Assembly (NCBI RefSeq): GCF_004210375.1
Contig: NC_134837.1
Location: 162,357,310 to 162,421,309, forward strand
Direction of reading: 5' to 3'
DNA length: 64,000 bases
Source: Tachypleus tridentatus
Taxonomy: Eukaryota > Arthropoda > Merostomata > Xiphosura > Limulidae
In this document: piece after piece, positions 11,534 through 24,212 of the stretch
Numbering within the stretch: position 1 is the stretch's first letter
Layout: each line of letters opens with the position of its first letter
Translations under genes and position numbers: made by a program
The notes under the pieces: generated by a model
Database searches by the model: none
What the model was told of the DNA's origin: nothing
What the model saw: the letters and a program-made list of their open reading frames with translations, nothing else

Positions 11534-13804
11534 TTGAACTAAGTCTAGTGTGAACGATCTTACAATAAACCAAGTGACACAATACTTACGTTTAAGTCAC
11601 TTTGGTGTGAAAGTATATAAAGCTCCTGATGAACCATAAAGCTTAACATTTGTAAAGTATGACTGCTTGATAATGTATACGTTAAATACATCATTTATAT
11701 GTATGTGTAAACTCGGATACAGAAAATACGCACATAAACATAGTATAAGTATGTCAAGATACTTTTACCGTCCGAAATTGGAGAAATGATAAATTAATAA
11801 AAAATATTTGAGTAACATTCACTTTTGTTATACAGTGTAACTAAAAAAAATATACTAACAAGTAAGTAATTCAAAAATTGAGAAATGTAAGAAAATAACT
11901 GATCGTTATGCTATGAAGCGTAGCAACTAGTGACAGCATAAGTGATGACATTCAAGATCATCTTGAATGTCACGTCTTTTGTATATTTTATTAATATGCA
12001 ACATACATCTAAAGTGTTACTGGTAAAGATGTAGACAATAACAAAATAAACATTTTAAATCAAAAATGGCCAAAGTCGCTTCTCAAGAACGACTTTTTAA
12101 AGCATGAACGCGCCTCTTACTTACGTATGGAATTGTTTCTCAGAAGACCAAAATTTGATCTCAGTAGAAGCTGTCACAAAAGCTTAAGTTTGAGGTGCAT
12201 TGTAAGAGCTTTCGTAAGTAGTTCACTGCAAAGTTGAAGGGTCCAAATGGTCAGAAAACATTAAATAAAAGCACCTACTTTAGGTAGAAAACAAGCATTG
12301 CGCCGCAGCTGTTCAAACAAAATCTTAGCACTGACACAGTACTCAGATGAGGAAGAGTATAACGTGTAATGTATGGATACTGTTACCAAAATTCAAGGCT
12401 TCTGCCAGATTGTATACCAAATAATTCCTAGATTAACATAATTATTCACATTAAATGACGGGAAATGTGTGTCAGTGGCTGCGTACTATAGGCTCATTTA
12501 ACGCACGGACGTCGTGCGTGCAGACCCAAGAACAGAAATCAGTATTAACAACAAAGCCGCCATATTAGTGTCTATCATGTTTGAGTAGCACTTTGAACAC
12601 GTCTATTGCTTGTTTGCCCCACCATTTCGTAATACTGTTAATGTTAAATGCTTATCTCACTTGCACTTATACCCAGAACTGTTGTAGTTGTGGAGCGAAC
12701 TTAATCATTTTTAGCTTAAGATATACATTTCTTATCGTTTACGTTTTGATATATTATGCATAACAATAAACGTTTCGAAGTATATGATCTTAAAATTGAC
12801 CTCATTGATAATTTCACAAGGTAAGTCCACAACACCTCATTCCATAACACTAAAAATTAGTTTCCTATACCACTCTATTAATACCTGAATTACTTGCCCA
12901 TAAATGGATTTCTGAATCACTCTTTACATTTGTCAACGGTTGTCAATATATATCAATCCAATAAAAATTATTTCAAGATATTGACCTTTAAAGTTATTTA
13001 ATTTACGTACTTATTTAATATCACATTAAAGCGTGTATTGCATTTTACCCCTCGAGTATATTATTCAGCATATACATGTTTGACGTGCAAGATTAGGCAT
13101 TCGGAAGACCACACACGCACCTGTCTAGCGCTTAGTGCTTTGACGGAAGAACCCGGAGCGTGAGCAGTTCCCTGTAGTCACCCCCAACCGTGGCCGGAGG
13201 TGTCCATGGTACAGTGGTACAACACCCGCCCTGATGGGGTCATTACAACCTCGAATGTTGATAACATGGATATGAATCTGATTGTGAGGAACCTCATCCA
13301 TCGTGAAAAGCACAATCTAATAGACTGACAAAAGCTTATTGTGGCTTTGTAGCTGGAATCATTGGAATACAGATTTGTTCTTTCCTTAAAGCCAAAGTAG
13401 CTTTGACAATCAAGCCTCTTGTTCAGCTACATGAAGTGTCACCCATTACAAGAAACTAAATCTCATCCAGAGGCTAGAATTTCAAAAATTATCAACATTG
13501 CTGGAACTCACTGTTGTCTTTTCTTCACCCTGCCGTCTTTAGTGACACAAGACATCGCGAACACCACTTGGCAAACTTGTGATTAATGTTTTCATATATT
13601 TTCTTAATGCATATCTTTTGTATACTTTTTCCTGTAGGGGATAAAACTTTAAAAACAGAAAAGGAAAACGTATCATACACGTCAAACATAACATTTTATT
13701 TCAGCAATTCACAAATTAAAAAAAAATTAAACAATAATCCAAGATACATTTAGCCATCACGAACTTAAACCTGCTGGTTAAAGCCAATCGATTCAGATGA
13801 TGAA
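11534..13804. other. Intronic stretch with a short hairpin and a GC-rich patch
   Basis: Mostly AT-rich. It contains a perfect hairpin at 11946-11972 and a GC-richer patch at about 13085-13320, which has a 62-residue minus-strand ORF of no recognised family. Nothing else is supported. Confidence 0.45.
11946..11972. other. Perfect 12-bp inverted repeat (hairpin)
   Basis: tgacattcaaga, then tca, then tcttgaatgtca. The arms match exactly with a 3-nt spacer. It could be a foldback relic or small hairpin; no flanking miRNA-like extension is evident. Confidence 0.6.
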
Positions 13805-14155
13805 ATAATTGATTTTTAGCTGCAACGTAGCTGCTCATAGAATGGCTGAGTTTTGTTTGTTTGTTTTTATCAAGTACAATCTTTTAGTTCATAGTTCCGT
13901 CATCTCTTGACCGAGTTCAGATCTAATTACAGTTATCAACTCAGGAGGTACTTGACCACGTTGAAGGACTCATAGATTAATTTACTTTAATCCTACCCAA
14001 AAGAACTCCAATTTGAGGGTAAATATTGCTGGGGCACAAAACTATAGTTAATAAAAAGGAAACAAAATGTATCATAGATTAATTTACTCTAATCTTGTCT
14101 AAAAAAATTCAAATGTCGCAACTATTGAGGATTCTCTCTTGTTTTAGATGACAGA
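13805..14155 (+). repeat. Unclassified interspersed repeat with internal subrepeats, copy 1
   Basis: Shares an ordered series of blocks with the reverse complement of 35230-35640: ttccgtcatctcttg, aactcaggaggt, a tcatagattaattta unit present twice, ggcacaaaactatagttaa and attgaggattctctcttg. The doubled unit begins near 13969 and 14077. There is no coding capacity, and no tRNA head or terminal inverted repeat is seen. Confidence 0.72.
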
Positions 14156-14889
14156 AGAAGGAAAATATTAGTTGTTACGATGAATTGCTTTACATTTCAA
14201 TAAAAAATAGCATGGCTTCAGTAAAATTTATTAACAGAACCTTTACGTAAACTAACTAACCCTCTGTGTTTTATAAAATAGTTAATTTATGAAGCATTGG
14301 GAAAAAAAGATAGTTGTTTAGATTTCCTAACTTCTGACGGCCTTCTTTTTCCATGTAGTATGTATGCTTTAGATGATAAGAATTTATTGTTGTAGGCTAT
14401 TCTCCAATGTTTATATATGCTAAAATATTTATTGCTGCGAAAATAGAATACTGAACAAAATTATTCAGTTTTTTAACTGCGATCCTGTAGCAAATTTGCC
14501 GTATTATGTTGAATGTAAAAAGGCCCTAACATAAGATTCTTATACAAAATATCCGCCATTATTTTTCACTGTGCGTTATAAGTACTTGAAAATAAAGTTA
14601 ACATAGACTGACGTCTAATGATGTACAAAGAAACATACCACGATGGACAAAAATCGGTAAGGCATAATTGGTTCGTTACGTTAGCTTTGCAAACAAAAAG
14701 GTATGGGAGTTTAACGATTTATTTATTAAAGTAGAATTTATGTATCTAAACACGTTTTTCCACACACACACACACAAATAAGAAAAACAAAAACAGCACA
14801 CAACATCCTAAAGTACTTAACTCTTTAAATACTGCGAGTGATCCAATGATTTTCTCAATGCTACGATGTTACTAATTGTTTTGAAATAA
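14156..14889. other. Intronic stretch, nothing recognised
   Basis: AT-rich with a short CA run at about 14762-14776. No gene or transposon signature seen. Confidence 0.5.
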
Positions 14890-15101
14890 CCGAGGGTCAC
14901 GGGTTAGAATCCCCGCCACACCAAACATGCTCGCCCTTTCAGCCGTGGGGATGTTATAAAGTACAATCAATCCCACTATTCGTTGGTAAAAGAGTAGCCC
15001 AAGAGTTGGCGGTGGGTGGCCATGACTAGTTGCCTTCCCTCTAGTCTTATATTGCAAAATTAGGGACGACTAGTGCAGATAGCCCTCGTGTAGCTTTTGT
15101 A
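14890..15101 (+). repeat. SINE-1, 5'-truncated
   Basis: Starts inside the tRNA-like part (cgagggtcacgggttagaat), then keeps the full body and the tail to tgtagctttt. The A box is missing. Confidence 0.9.
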
Positions 15102-17031
15102 GCTCACCATGATTTAACGGGAAGTTGGATAACGGCTCAATTGTTCTCAGAAATCAACTCGTGTGGTCTCACAGTGTCCTCTCCAACTTTTAAACAGTTA
15201 ACAAAAGCAGCTTGGTCTGATATCTCAAGCAGTCCTACATATTTTCTCTGAAATGTATAAGCCTTTATTTTCTCTTTAACGTTTATGGACAATTTTCTTT
15301 TCTAAATGTGTGCGATATTTTATTTTTTGAAATCCTCTTGTTGATGCTACCATTTTGTTTAAAAGCTTCGTCTTCGATGTTTCGTGTCTGTATGCCTGAC
15401 CAAACAGTCACTGGAGTGTAAAATCTTTCGACATTGATTAAACAAAGAACAATCAACTAACGTCGGTTGAAATAAGCTACCGTAAGTAGATGTGTGCCGG
15501 AGGCTATGCCTGCCGGAAACCTTAGTAGCGAGATCATTAAAGGTAACCCAGTTTGAACGTTACTTACGTATGCTTACCACGAAGACGTGAAGTCGGGCCC
15601 GCTTCCACGTCGAACTGGTGTTATAAAGTACAGCCAAATACAGTAGCAAAACTGATAAAACAGAACCTCTTTTTTTCTTTAGCATGTCAGGCCAAGTTGG
15701 CCTATCGTACCACCTCCAGCTGTGATGTACGGAAGAAAACTATGACCTCCCACGGTCAGTTGCGATGGTGTTGTAAGATTGAAGTTGACAAACTCTTGTT
15801 AGGCCTTGTCTCCAGTCTTGACAATTGAGTTCCTAAGAGTCTAACGGTCACGTAGCACGATAATTTGTGATTCTTGTCGCATCATGCTAAACACTCTTAT
15901 CACACGTGAAAGTATAAAATATCAACTAAAGACGACATAGATTTCGCGATTTTTACTGATGTTATAAGAAGTATGTACAAAATAAAAATAACTGAAAGCG
16001 TGACGAGATTCTATTGTCAAAGAATGTTACAAAACATGTAACGTGGTTCAGTTATATATACAATTCCTTTATTTCAATAATTAAAACTATCATGTTTATA
16101 TTTTAACAGGTTAATGCATTTTGACGAGTCTATTAATCTTGAATGGAATAACTAAAATAAAATTAAAACCAAACAGGCATAACCCACGTTAAATTACAAA
16201 TAGGGTATTCAGACAAAATCGAATTTTGAAACCGAACAATACTGTTCAATGATTAGCTTTAATAGTGAATGAGCAGTTAACCTGTAATATGCCAAATATG
16301 ACATTCATGTTTCTAGCTTTAGTCAAACAAACATATTCCGTAATAAAATATTTATGTGTAGATTCAGACTAAGTAAAGAGCAGTGCTTTATTTCCTAAAA
16401 GGAAATCCTACATTTTTTATAGCAGGAACATTCAAAATCTATAGGCATATATCAAATACTAAGAGTGTTTTCCCTAACATAATATCTTACTTCATATTTG
16501 AGCCGAAGACCTGTTACACACGAGAGGATTGCTATATCAACTGATCTAAAAGGATTAACTATGTTAATGAGGCATTTTTAATTAATCTAATTTCTACATT
16601 AGACTTAAAAATATCATTTTTAATGCAAATAAAATCCAACCAAGGCATCCAAGTAACCTAAAAGAGCCTTGCCGAGCTTATTTTTGAACAGAAGTTTTTA
16701 ACACATTCTAACAATTAATCCACTAAAACAAGCGCAGGTTATGTTACATAAGTTTAATTGACGTATGTTAACGTTTTGTATAATTTCGTTTCGTTTTTTC
16801 ATGAGTCTACATCGATATATGTAAACAACACCCAAATTAAACAAACGTTTATGATTGTTCAGTGACTTTATAACATTTTATATGACTCTACAGAATTGAA
16901 ATTCTGATATTACTCTGCATATTGGCGTTACAATATGAGACGTTACACAGTATTAATCCATTTACTAAGAAATTCATTGAGCAAAATAACTCTCACTTGT
17001 GTTGCCATTGATTATTGGAAAGTACAGTACC
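15102..17031. other. Intronic stretch, nothing recognised
   Basis: A GC-richer piece at about 15490-15840 carries a 91-residue + frame that I do not recognise. The remainder is AT-rich without signatures. Confidence 0.4.
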
Positions 17032-17039
17032 ACAAACAG

Positions 17040-17950
17040 CAGTGGCGGCACCAGGATATTTTCGTTGGGGGAGGGGCTGAGGTAAACTGTGGAGGGGCTT
17101 CCCAAGATGCCATCAATATGAAGTATAGATGGTAAATTATAATAATGTAAATACCAAGGTACATTTCAGAAAGGTTTTGAACTGTGTTTTCAATGCAGTT
17201 TTCATTGGAAACTCATACTCTGATTAATAATTCATTATTACAAATTAGAAATAATCTGTTTATGAAAAAATGCGTATATGTAAAAGAGAAAGCTCACCTA
17301 AATTCCACTCAAGGTAATACATAATAATAAAGAAAACCAAGATTAGCTTAGATTGAACATTTGATATACCATTATGAGTACAGCTACAAATCAAAAGAAG
17401 TATAACATAAAGACATACTTTACATAGCAGAAACGAATTATCCCATGTAAAGTTAATACACTCTGAGGAAAAGTAAGGTCACTACCAGGCTAACTATCAG
17501 CTAAATGCTTCATAGTTTTCACCTATACACAATACACGTATACATGCATGCTATGTTTTACTTTTCAATAAAAGATAAATAAAATTAATGGGTAAATACC
17601 TGTGAAACCTTTGGTTTATCAAGTAAAATCCCTGATGATCTGTTGTAACTTGAAATCAACGTGGTTGTCTAATCTTCGTCAAAACTCAAGATAGAATGGC
17701 ATTACACAGGGAGCGGCAACACAGCGCATGAGTTTCAGTGCATTCAGTACGTTGCTATGGGATGCATGACACATACTTCCGTCTTAATAGAGACATTGAG
17801 TTCTACAGGCCTGTCTCTTTGATGTTAATTGTTAACCAACAAAGACGATTGTGTTTTCCATATTTTATGAATATATGTAGGTAACAATATTGGGGGGCTG
17901 AGGAGGTTAGCTCATTTGGGGGGCTCAAGCCCTCCTTGGCGCCGCCACTG
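17040..17950. mobile_element. hAT-type non-autonomous element, 911 bp
   Basis: The left end is cagtggcggcacca and the reversed right end is cagtggcggcgcca, matching at 13 of 14 positions. The flanks are acaaacag (17032-17039) and acaaacaa (17951-17958), a 7/8 match to an 8-bp duplication. Both ends carry G-rich subterminal tracts (gggggaggggctgagg and ggggggctgaggagg). No transposase frame is present. The ends differ from those of the 5137-5562 MITE, so it is a separate family. Confidence 0.85.
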
Positions 17951-17958
17951 ACAAACAA

Positions 17959-18682
17959 ACCATATTTATTTCATTCATAACCAAATTATTATTTCTTGTT
18001 ACTGAATTATATTTTACTCTTTATGTACAGTTTCTACCAGTACCAAAATACTGTACAATATTTTCTTATTGCTTAGTCAAAACAAACTACCAATAGATTA
18101 GAAATAAATGTTAAGATAATATAATTTATTTATGAATTATTTCCACTTCACTAGGAGTATGTATTTCCATAAAATAAAAAATGTTAATGATCATTGATTC
18201 GTCATTTGAGTGCCCTTGTTATCGACTGTGATCTGGAAAATATCTCATAAAGTTTGGCCTGCTTAGGAAATTTCTAATTGTCCTGACTTCATCTCTTCAG
18301 TAAATAATGTTCAAACAATGTAAAATAATCTCATAATATTTACAAATATGTTAAATTAAAAAATACAGACTATCTATGTTACAACACCACAACATTTGAA
18401 CTCCTGTTTTGTTTTATTTTCTTTATTATTTCCCGGCATCTTATGACATAATTTGGTTTAAATTCAACAGCTGTCTTGGCTTCACAGGTCACTCACTCCT
18501 CAGGATGCAAGTTTACAGAGAAATTATAGGAAAGAAAATCTCTCATTTGCAATTTTTTATGAATAATAAATAGTCTTGATCAAGTACATTCTTTTTCAAA
18601 TCATACACGCATAAAGTACTATCTTAATAAATTAAGTGTATTAAAATATACTCAAAAAGAGACTGGTTTCTGCTTATTAATG
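17959..18682. other. Intronic stretch, nothing recognised
   Basis: AT-rich sequence without ORFs or repeat signatures that I can identify. Confidence 0.5.
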
Positions 18683-18890
18683 GTTTCGAATCCCGTCCCT
18701 GCACATGCTCGCCCTTTCAGCCCTTAGGGCGTTATACTGTTAGTCTCAATCCCACTGTTCGTTGCTAGAGTAGCCCAAAGTTGGCAATGGGAGGTGTTTT
18801 TAATCGTTGTCTTCCCTATAACAATGCTAATTTAGGGACGTTTAACACAGATAGCCCGAGAGCGGCTTGTACAAAATTCAAAACAAACTT
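18683..18890 (+). repeat. SINE-1, old 5'-truncated copy
   Basis: Begins in the B-box region (tttcgaatcccgtcc) and continues through gctcgccctttcag, caatcccactgttcgttg and gatagcccgag to an A-rich end. Clearly diverged. Confidence 0.85.
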
Positions 18891-19065
18891 AATCAAATAT
18901 GGTTTTACTAGTTTTTTCTTATTCGTTATCATTTTCGTCATTCTGAAATTTCACCTCTATTATGCTTTTACATGTTACTATAAAAATATAGTTTATTTCC
19001 ACCATCTTAATACAAAATACCTCTTATTTACTTTGATGTCCTTTCTGTGATTTCAGTTCCAACTA

Positions 19066-19346
19066 GGCCTGGCATGGCCAAGCGCGTAAGGCGTGCGACT
19101 CGTAATCCGAGGGTTGCGGGTTCGCGCCCGCGTCGCGCTAAACATGCTCGCCCTCCCAGCCGTGGGGGTGTATAATGTTACGGTCAATCCCACTATTCGT
19201 TGGTAAAAGAGTAGCCCAAGAGTTGGCGGTGGGTGGTGATGACTAGCTGCCTTCCCTCTAGTCTTACACTGCTAAATTAGGGACGGCTAGCACAGATAGC
19301 CCTCGAGTAGCTTTGTGCGAAATTCCAAAAACAACAACAAAAACAA
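19066..19346 (+). repeat. SINE-1, CpG-rich young subfamily, 12-bp target duplication
   Basis: Head gcctggcatggccaagcgcg with B-box region gggttcgcgcccgcg. cagttccaacta is perfectly duplicated at 19054-19065 and 19347-19358. Nearly the same sequence as the copy at 60145. Confidence 0.96.
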
Positions 19347-19798
19347 CAGTTCCAACTAACCTTACTCAAGTACAGTTCACCAGCCTTCATTTCCACCTGG
19401 CGCCAAAGAATTATGAAATATTTTTTTAAAACTAATATTTCATGTTTTATTTTACATGTCCTGAAAGAAAAAACTTAAAAATACTATTTTTACCGAATAT
19501 TAAATGTGTTCATAATACCTTTGCTAAACTATTTCCTGGTGTATAGTGCTCTTGTCGTTTCAGTTAATCTCGTATGAAATTTCAGTAAACTCATTCTTAA
19601 TCTCAAATTATCTGTTTCATCAAAACAGAATTTGCCAAATTTTACACACGCTAAAAATATTACCTTTCTAAAACTATAATGAAATAAAATGTTCTAAGAA
19701 AATCGTATTATTTTTATTCATTCTTTTTGTAGGTTCGTTACAACATAATTTGCATAAAGCACGATTTTTTTTCATAAATGAACATTTCTTTCTCAGAA

Positions 19799-19924
19799 GC
19801 CCTCCAGTGGCTCAGCGGTATGTCTGCGGACTTACAACGCTAAAATCCGGGTTTAGGTACCCGTGGTGGGCAGAGCACAGATAGCCCATTATGTAGCTTT
19901 ATGCTTAATTCAAAACAACAACAA
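19799..19924 (+). repeat. SINE-2, full length, 11-bp target duplication
   Basis: Reference copy for this family: ccctccagtggctcagcgg (A box), cttacaacgctaaaatccgg, a degenerate B box, gtggtgggcagagcacag, tagctttatgcttaattc and an A/C-rich end. ctttctcagaa is duplicated at 19788-19798 and 19925-19935. Confidence 0.92.
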
Positions 19925-19985
19925 CTTTCTCAGAAAAATTTATTTTCTTGTGTGTACGTATTTAATAATCTATATAAATTTCAGA

Positions 19986-20248
19986 GCCCGGCATGGTCAG
20001 ATGGTTAGGGCTCTCGACTGGTAATCTGAACGTCGCAGGCTCGTTTTCCTGTCACACAAAACATACTCACCCTTTCAGCCGTGGAGGCATTATAATGTGA
20101 CGAACAGTCCTACTATACGTTAATAAAAGAGTAGCCCAAGATCTGGTAGCAGATAGTATTGACTAACTGCCTTTCTTTCAGTCCTAGATTAGGGGCAGCT
20201 AGGGTAGATAGGTGTTGAGTAACTTTGCAATAAACTCCAAACAAACTT
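19986..20248 (+). repeat. SINE-1, full length, diverged
   Basis: gcccggcatggtcagatgg head followed by the standard body; the tail has decayed to actttgcaataaactcc. Confidence 0.9.
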
Positions 20249-23200
20249 TGCAACCATTCACTTAATTGTCTCTCTTTCAGCTAAACTGTCTTACTAATAA
20301 TGTTATAGTAATATTGTGTGTTTCGACTATACAATATAAAACCAGTGAACTATTAAAATCTGTTCCTTGTTTTATGTATACTTTTTGGTGCTCCAAAGTG
20401 AGATGTCCATTTCTTACCTAATTTATCAGCTACGTAAAGTACTGGACATTTTTCAGCATATTTACTGAATAAAGCACTTATAATCAGCACAACCTCATTG
20501 CCCTTTTCTCATTCCAAGGGATTTGGCTCTACCCACGGTGATCTGTTGCTATTGAGGACCTTTTCTGAAATATCTGTTTCTTTACCTGTATAGTACGAAT
20601 AATATAGTATCGATATCATTAATGAACACCATTACAGGACGTTTCCGGTAGAACAACCCCCTTAAGTTGATTATGGTGTACGACACACTCTAATTTCCTT
20701 TGTTTCTCTTATCATAAAACGTTTTAAAAATATTCTAACTTAAAATCCTATAGACTACTATCTGTTTCACAGTTTGTGCTCCATGTTTTCATGGTTGATA
20801 GCAATATTACGGTGCTCTCCCGTATTATCTACTGTTTATAGAGTATTGTACTGTATTGGCTGTGCACGTCTTTGACTGTTCTATTAATTAGCATTCAAGG
20901 TAGGTTTGAGTCATTTAACTTGACAGCTTAAGTGGTTTATTAGTTGATTACAGTAAACAGTTATTCTTGACATTTTCATTGCTGGGAAGTCTGGTTGCCA
21001 GTATGCAAATTTAAATTTTTGCTGGTTTATTATGACCAACAAATGAATGTAGTCCTATATACCTCAAAAATAACCCGTCTGCATTTGAGTTATATTCTTG
21101 AAGTGCAAAGAGTCATATCTTCTAAATCTATAAAGATGGAATAGTTACCATAATAACACGTGGCCTACTTTCGCGTTTTAACGTTTGGAAATTCTTCAGA
21201 CGTTTCACAATGTTCACTCCGTCATTGGACTTATAACAACTTAGCTTTGGTATAACTACGTAGACACCTCACATAAATTACCAATCTGGCTTCAGATACA
21301 CTAGCACTAAAATATCTCGTAAAGCTTCCTTTAGTGACTTGGATGTCATAACCACATCCCTCAGCAAAAGTATAAATCAACTTTAATCAAAATAGATAAC
21401 TTTGCTTCTATGATTTAGAAAATTCCGACACTATACTGATATCATAATGCTCAATAATATTCCTAGCTTCTCTCTAAAATGTAGACCGTTTCTGTTTTTG
21501 TTTTATCCCCGTAGTAGTTTGGACTGGTTTGTTTGATATTTATCACAACTGTTGGGTACTGATACGCCTTCTGAATGTAGTACACATCATTTCCATTGCA
21601 AAGCACACCATAAGAGAGACGGTATGAGCCACTGGAAAGTATCTGACGCATTACAAATGATTTACATTAAAATGAATTCGACGAGTCCTTTCTTTAAAAC
21701 AGACTTGGGTCTGCTGTCATCATCAACAAAAACCATCAGAGAGTCAAACACGAGCTCTGAACAGCGGATTCTCTAAAGCATTAACTCATATAAATGTATG
21801 AGAATGGCCTTAATACTCCAGAGTAGCCTTTACAATAGTCATACTTCACCTTCATCTGTATAATGCTGTGTCGTGATTTTTCTACTTCGTGCAGATGACT
21901 GTCTAGTCTCTCAAAACATCCGAGTACTCTACCAGCACCAAGATGAGTTATGTTTGTTAATTTATTCTACAAATTCTTTTACCAGTTACCACAGCTATTC
22001 TATAGTAGCAATTTGTTTTTGTTCGTGGTCGTAACGCCACTGGAAAAAAACCAACAAAAACATACAAACTATACAGCTAGTTTTGCTTACTTTTTACATG
22101 TTTAGTCTAAAACTAAACCATATACGGAAAATTTTGGATGCCTCTCCATAATTACATGCCCTTACGAGCACATAATAAACAATGTGTTGCATCTGTAGTC
22201 TCACACCTCACTATTACCGGTCTTCCACAGAACAGCAATCGTGCATTGGGAAGGAAGCTATTTTCTTTTTATGGCACTGGAACAGTCCACTGTTCGTGAG
22301 TTTTATTGGGTGAACATTTGATAGTCTGTTCACAGACTGCCTGATTCACAAGCTATGCTGGCAGATAGATGACACAGCAAACTTTCCGCCAAGACATCCA
22401 AGTTTATACCAAGGTCAACCGTTACTATTTTTGCTTTAAGCAACGTTTCGTCAGTCATGAAACAGAGTTGAAATGCTCTGTTAACTTCAAAGCAGTTTCT
22501 GTTATTCACCAAAGTCAGTATCTCTAGGCCTGCGTGTTAGCTTAAGTATAAATATTTGAAAGTAGAGTCTTATTTCATAGACCTGGGGGTTAATTGAATT
22601 GTTGATCAGATCATTTAACTGCATCAGTGACTCCATTTCGAACTTTCTCATAATATCTTGTGGTACCTGTAACTAAATTACTTTTTATTGTTTTAGGTGT
22701 GAGACCTTGAAAGTTTTTGCTGGCGGTTGAATACAAACTCTAAATCATTTCTAAGTATGTTTCTATTCAGCAACATTGGCAATGTAAATATATTTTAGTC
22801 TACTGTGTTGATTATTATCGTTATAACTATTTCCTCTGCTTCATATAATCTACATCTTTCATGCCAAACTTTAGTAAATAAACTAAAGAGCCTAAATCAA
22901 CAATAGATGAAAAACATTAAATATTTTGATTATATTTTAAATACCATTCCTGAAACGTACAAAAAAATTAAATATTTTATGTCTAAATTAGCAGTTCTAG
23001 GCATCAAAGATGTAGTTTAGAGTCAACAACAGGCAAGACCTAGTTTAGCAACATCTGTAAGGAAACATAGGTTACAATAGCTGTATATTATATGATATAC
23101 ATCTGTTTCAAACTTGAACTAAGCTTAAATAAATGAGCTGATAGAGAGGGGGTACCATCAGTTGTTAACGTATATAATTCATTTCTCGGGGAGAAGCTGA

Positions 23201-23973
23201 ATTTATCGATTAAAGTTACCATATATGGTGCTTCCATCAAATATAAAATCAATTATCTTCTCCTATTTGTTGCCATACACGTTGACGTCAGATTTGAGCG
23301 TCATAGTAACGCAGGTTTTTATTGGATTAATAATATATTGTGGAATTCATGCAATGGAAAATAAATTAGTGTATAAAGTTAGCTATTTGACTAGTAAATA
23401 AAGCGATAAAAGAATTGTCACATTCATTTAAAACACGTTCAGCGTTTCTTATTGATGCGAAGACTAGAACTGTCTAACGTTTGTTTTTAAACTAAATCAA
23501 GAATAATCCATACATAATCACATTATGCAAATGATGGCAAGAAGAGCACCTAGACCTTTACTATGCCTGTCGTATACCAGCCGTTTTGATGAGCCCTCGT
23601 ATTGATGAATAGGCCTTGTCAGAATTTGAAGTGGCAGATAACGTATGATTGAATCATTATTATTACATATTTTTCTTTGCTTTTATTCGTAAATTCATTG
23701 AATAAGTGTATGATGGAAATACGTGAAACAAAGTGTTCTAAATGAATTATTATAACTTTTCTGTGTTGATCACCAGTTTTTAAAGTGTAATGCCCACGGC
23801 TTTTTTTACCTCAAAGACAGACTTTTACGACACGTTTTGCTTGGTTGTTCATATTTGTATGAAAAAAAAATCATAAGCTTCCCATTTTAATGACTATATT
23901 TTAAATAAGGTTTATGTGAAATCATTATATTACGAAATTTCAAAGTAAGATGACTTTTCTTTGACCTGGTCAT
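20249..23973. other. Intronic stretch with unassigned GC-richer minus-strand segments
   Basis: Parts of 20500-22520 are less AT-rich and give moderately long minus-strand frames (21463-21651 and 22330-22512). I do not recognise them. They could be a very old retroelement, but no catalytic motif supports that. A CRE palindrome lies at 23283-23290. Confidence 0.35.
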
Positions 23974-24212
23974 TTGTTTGGTTTGAATTTCGCGCAAAAC
24001 TACACGAGGGCTATCTGCGCTCACCGTTCCTACTTTAGCAGTGTGAGACTAGAGGGAAGGCAGCTTGTCATCACCACCCACCGCCAACTCTTGGGTTACT
24101 CTTTTACCAACGTCTAATACGATTGACCGTAACATTTATAACGCCCCCACGATTCGAACCCGCCACCCTCAGTTTACGAGTCGAGTGCCTTAACCACCTG
24201 TCCTTACCGGGC
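23974..24212 (-). repeat. SINE-1, with a deletion in the body
   Basis: Reverse SINE-1 from gtttggtttgaatttcgcg to cacctgtccttaccgggc. About 25 bp between the gggcgttataa block and the B box is missing. Confidence 0.93.

Noticed and set aside
13125..13313. 62-residue minus-strand ORF as a retroelement fragment
   Set aside because: GC-richer and open, but no motif that I could tie to a known family.
21463..22512. Old pol-like retroelement on the minus strand
   Set aside because: Frames are moderately open but I could not find a catalytic or other diagnostic motif.
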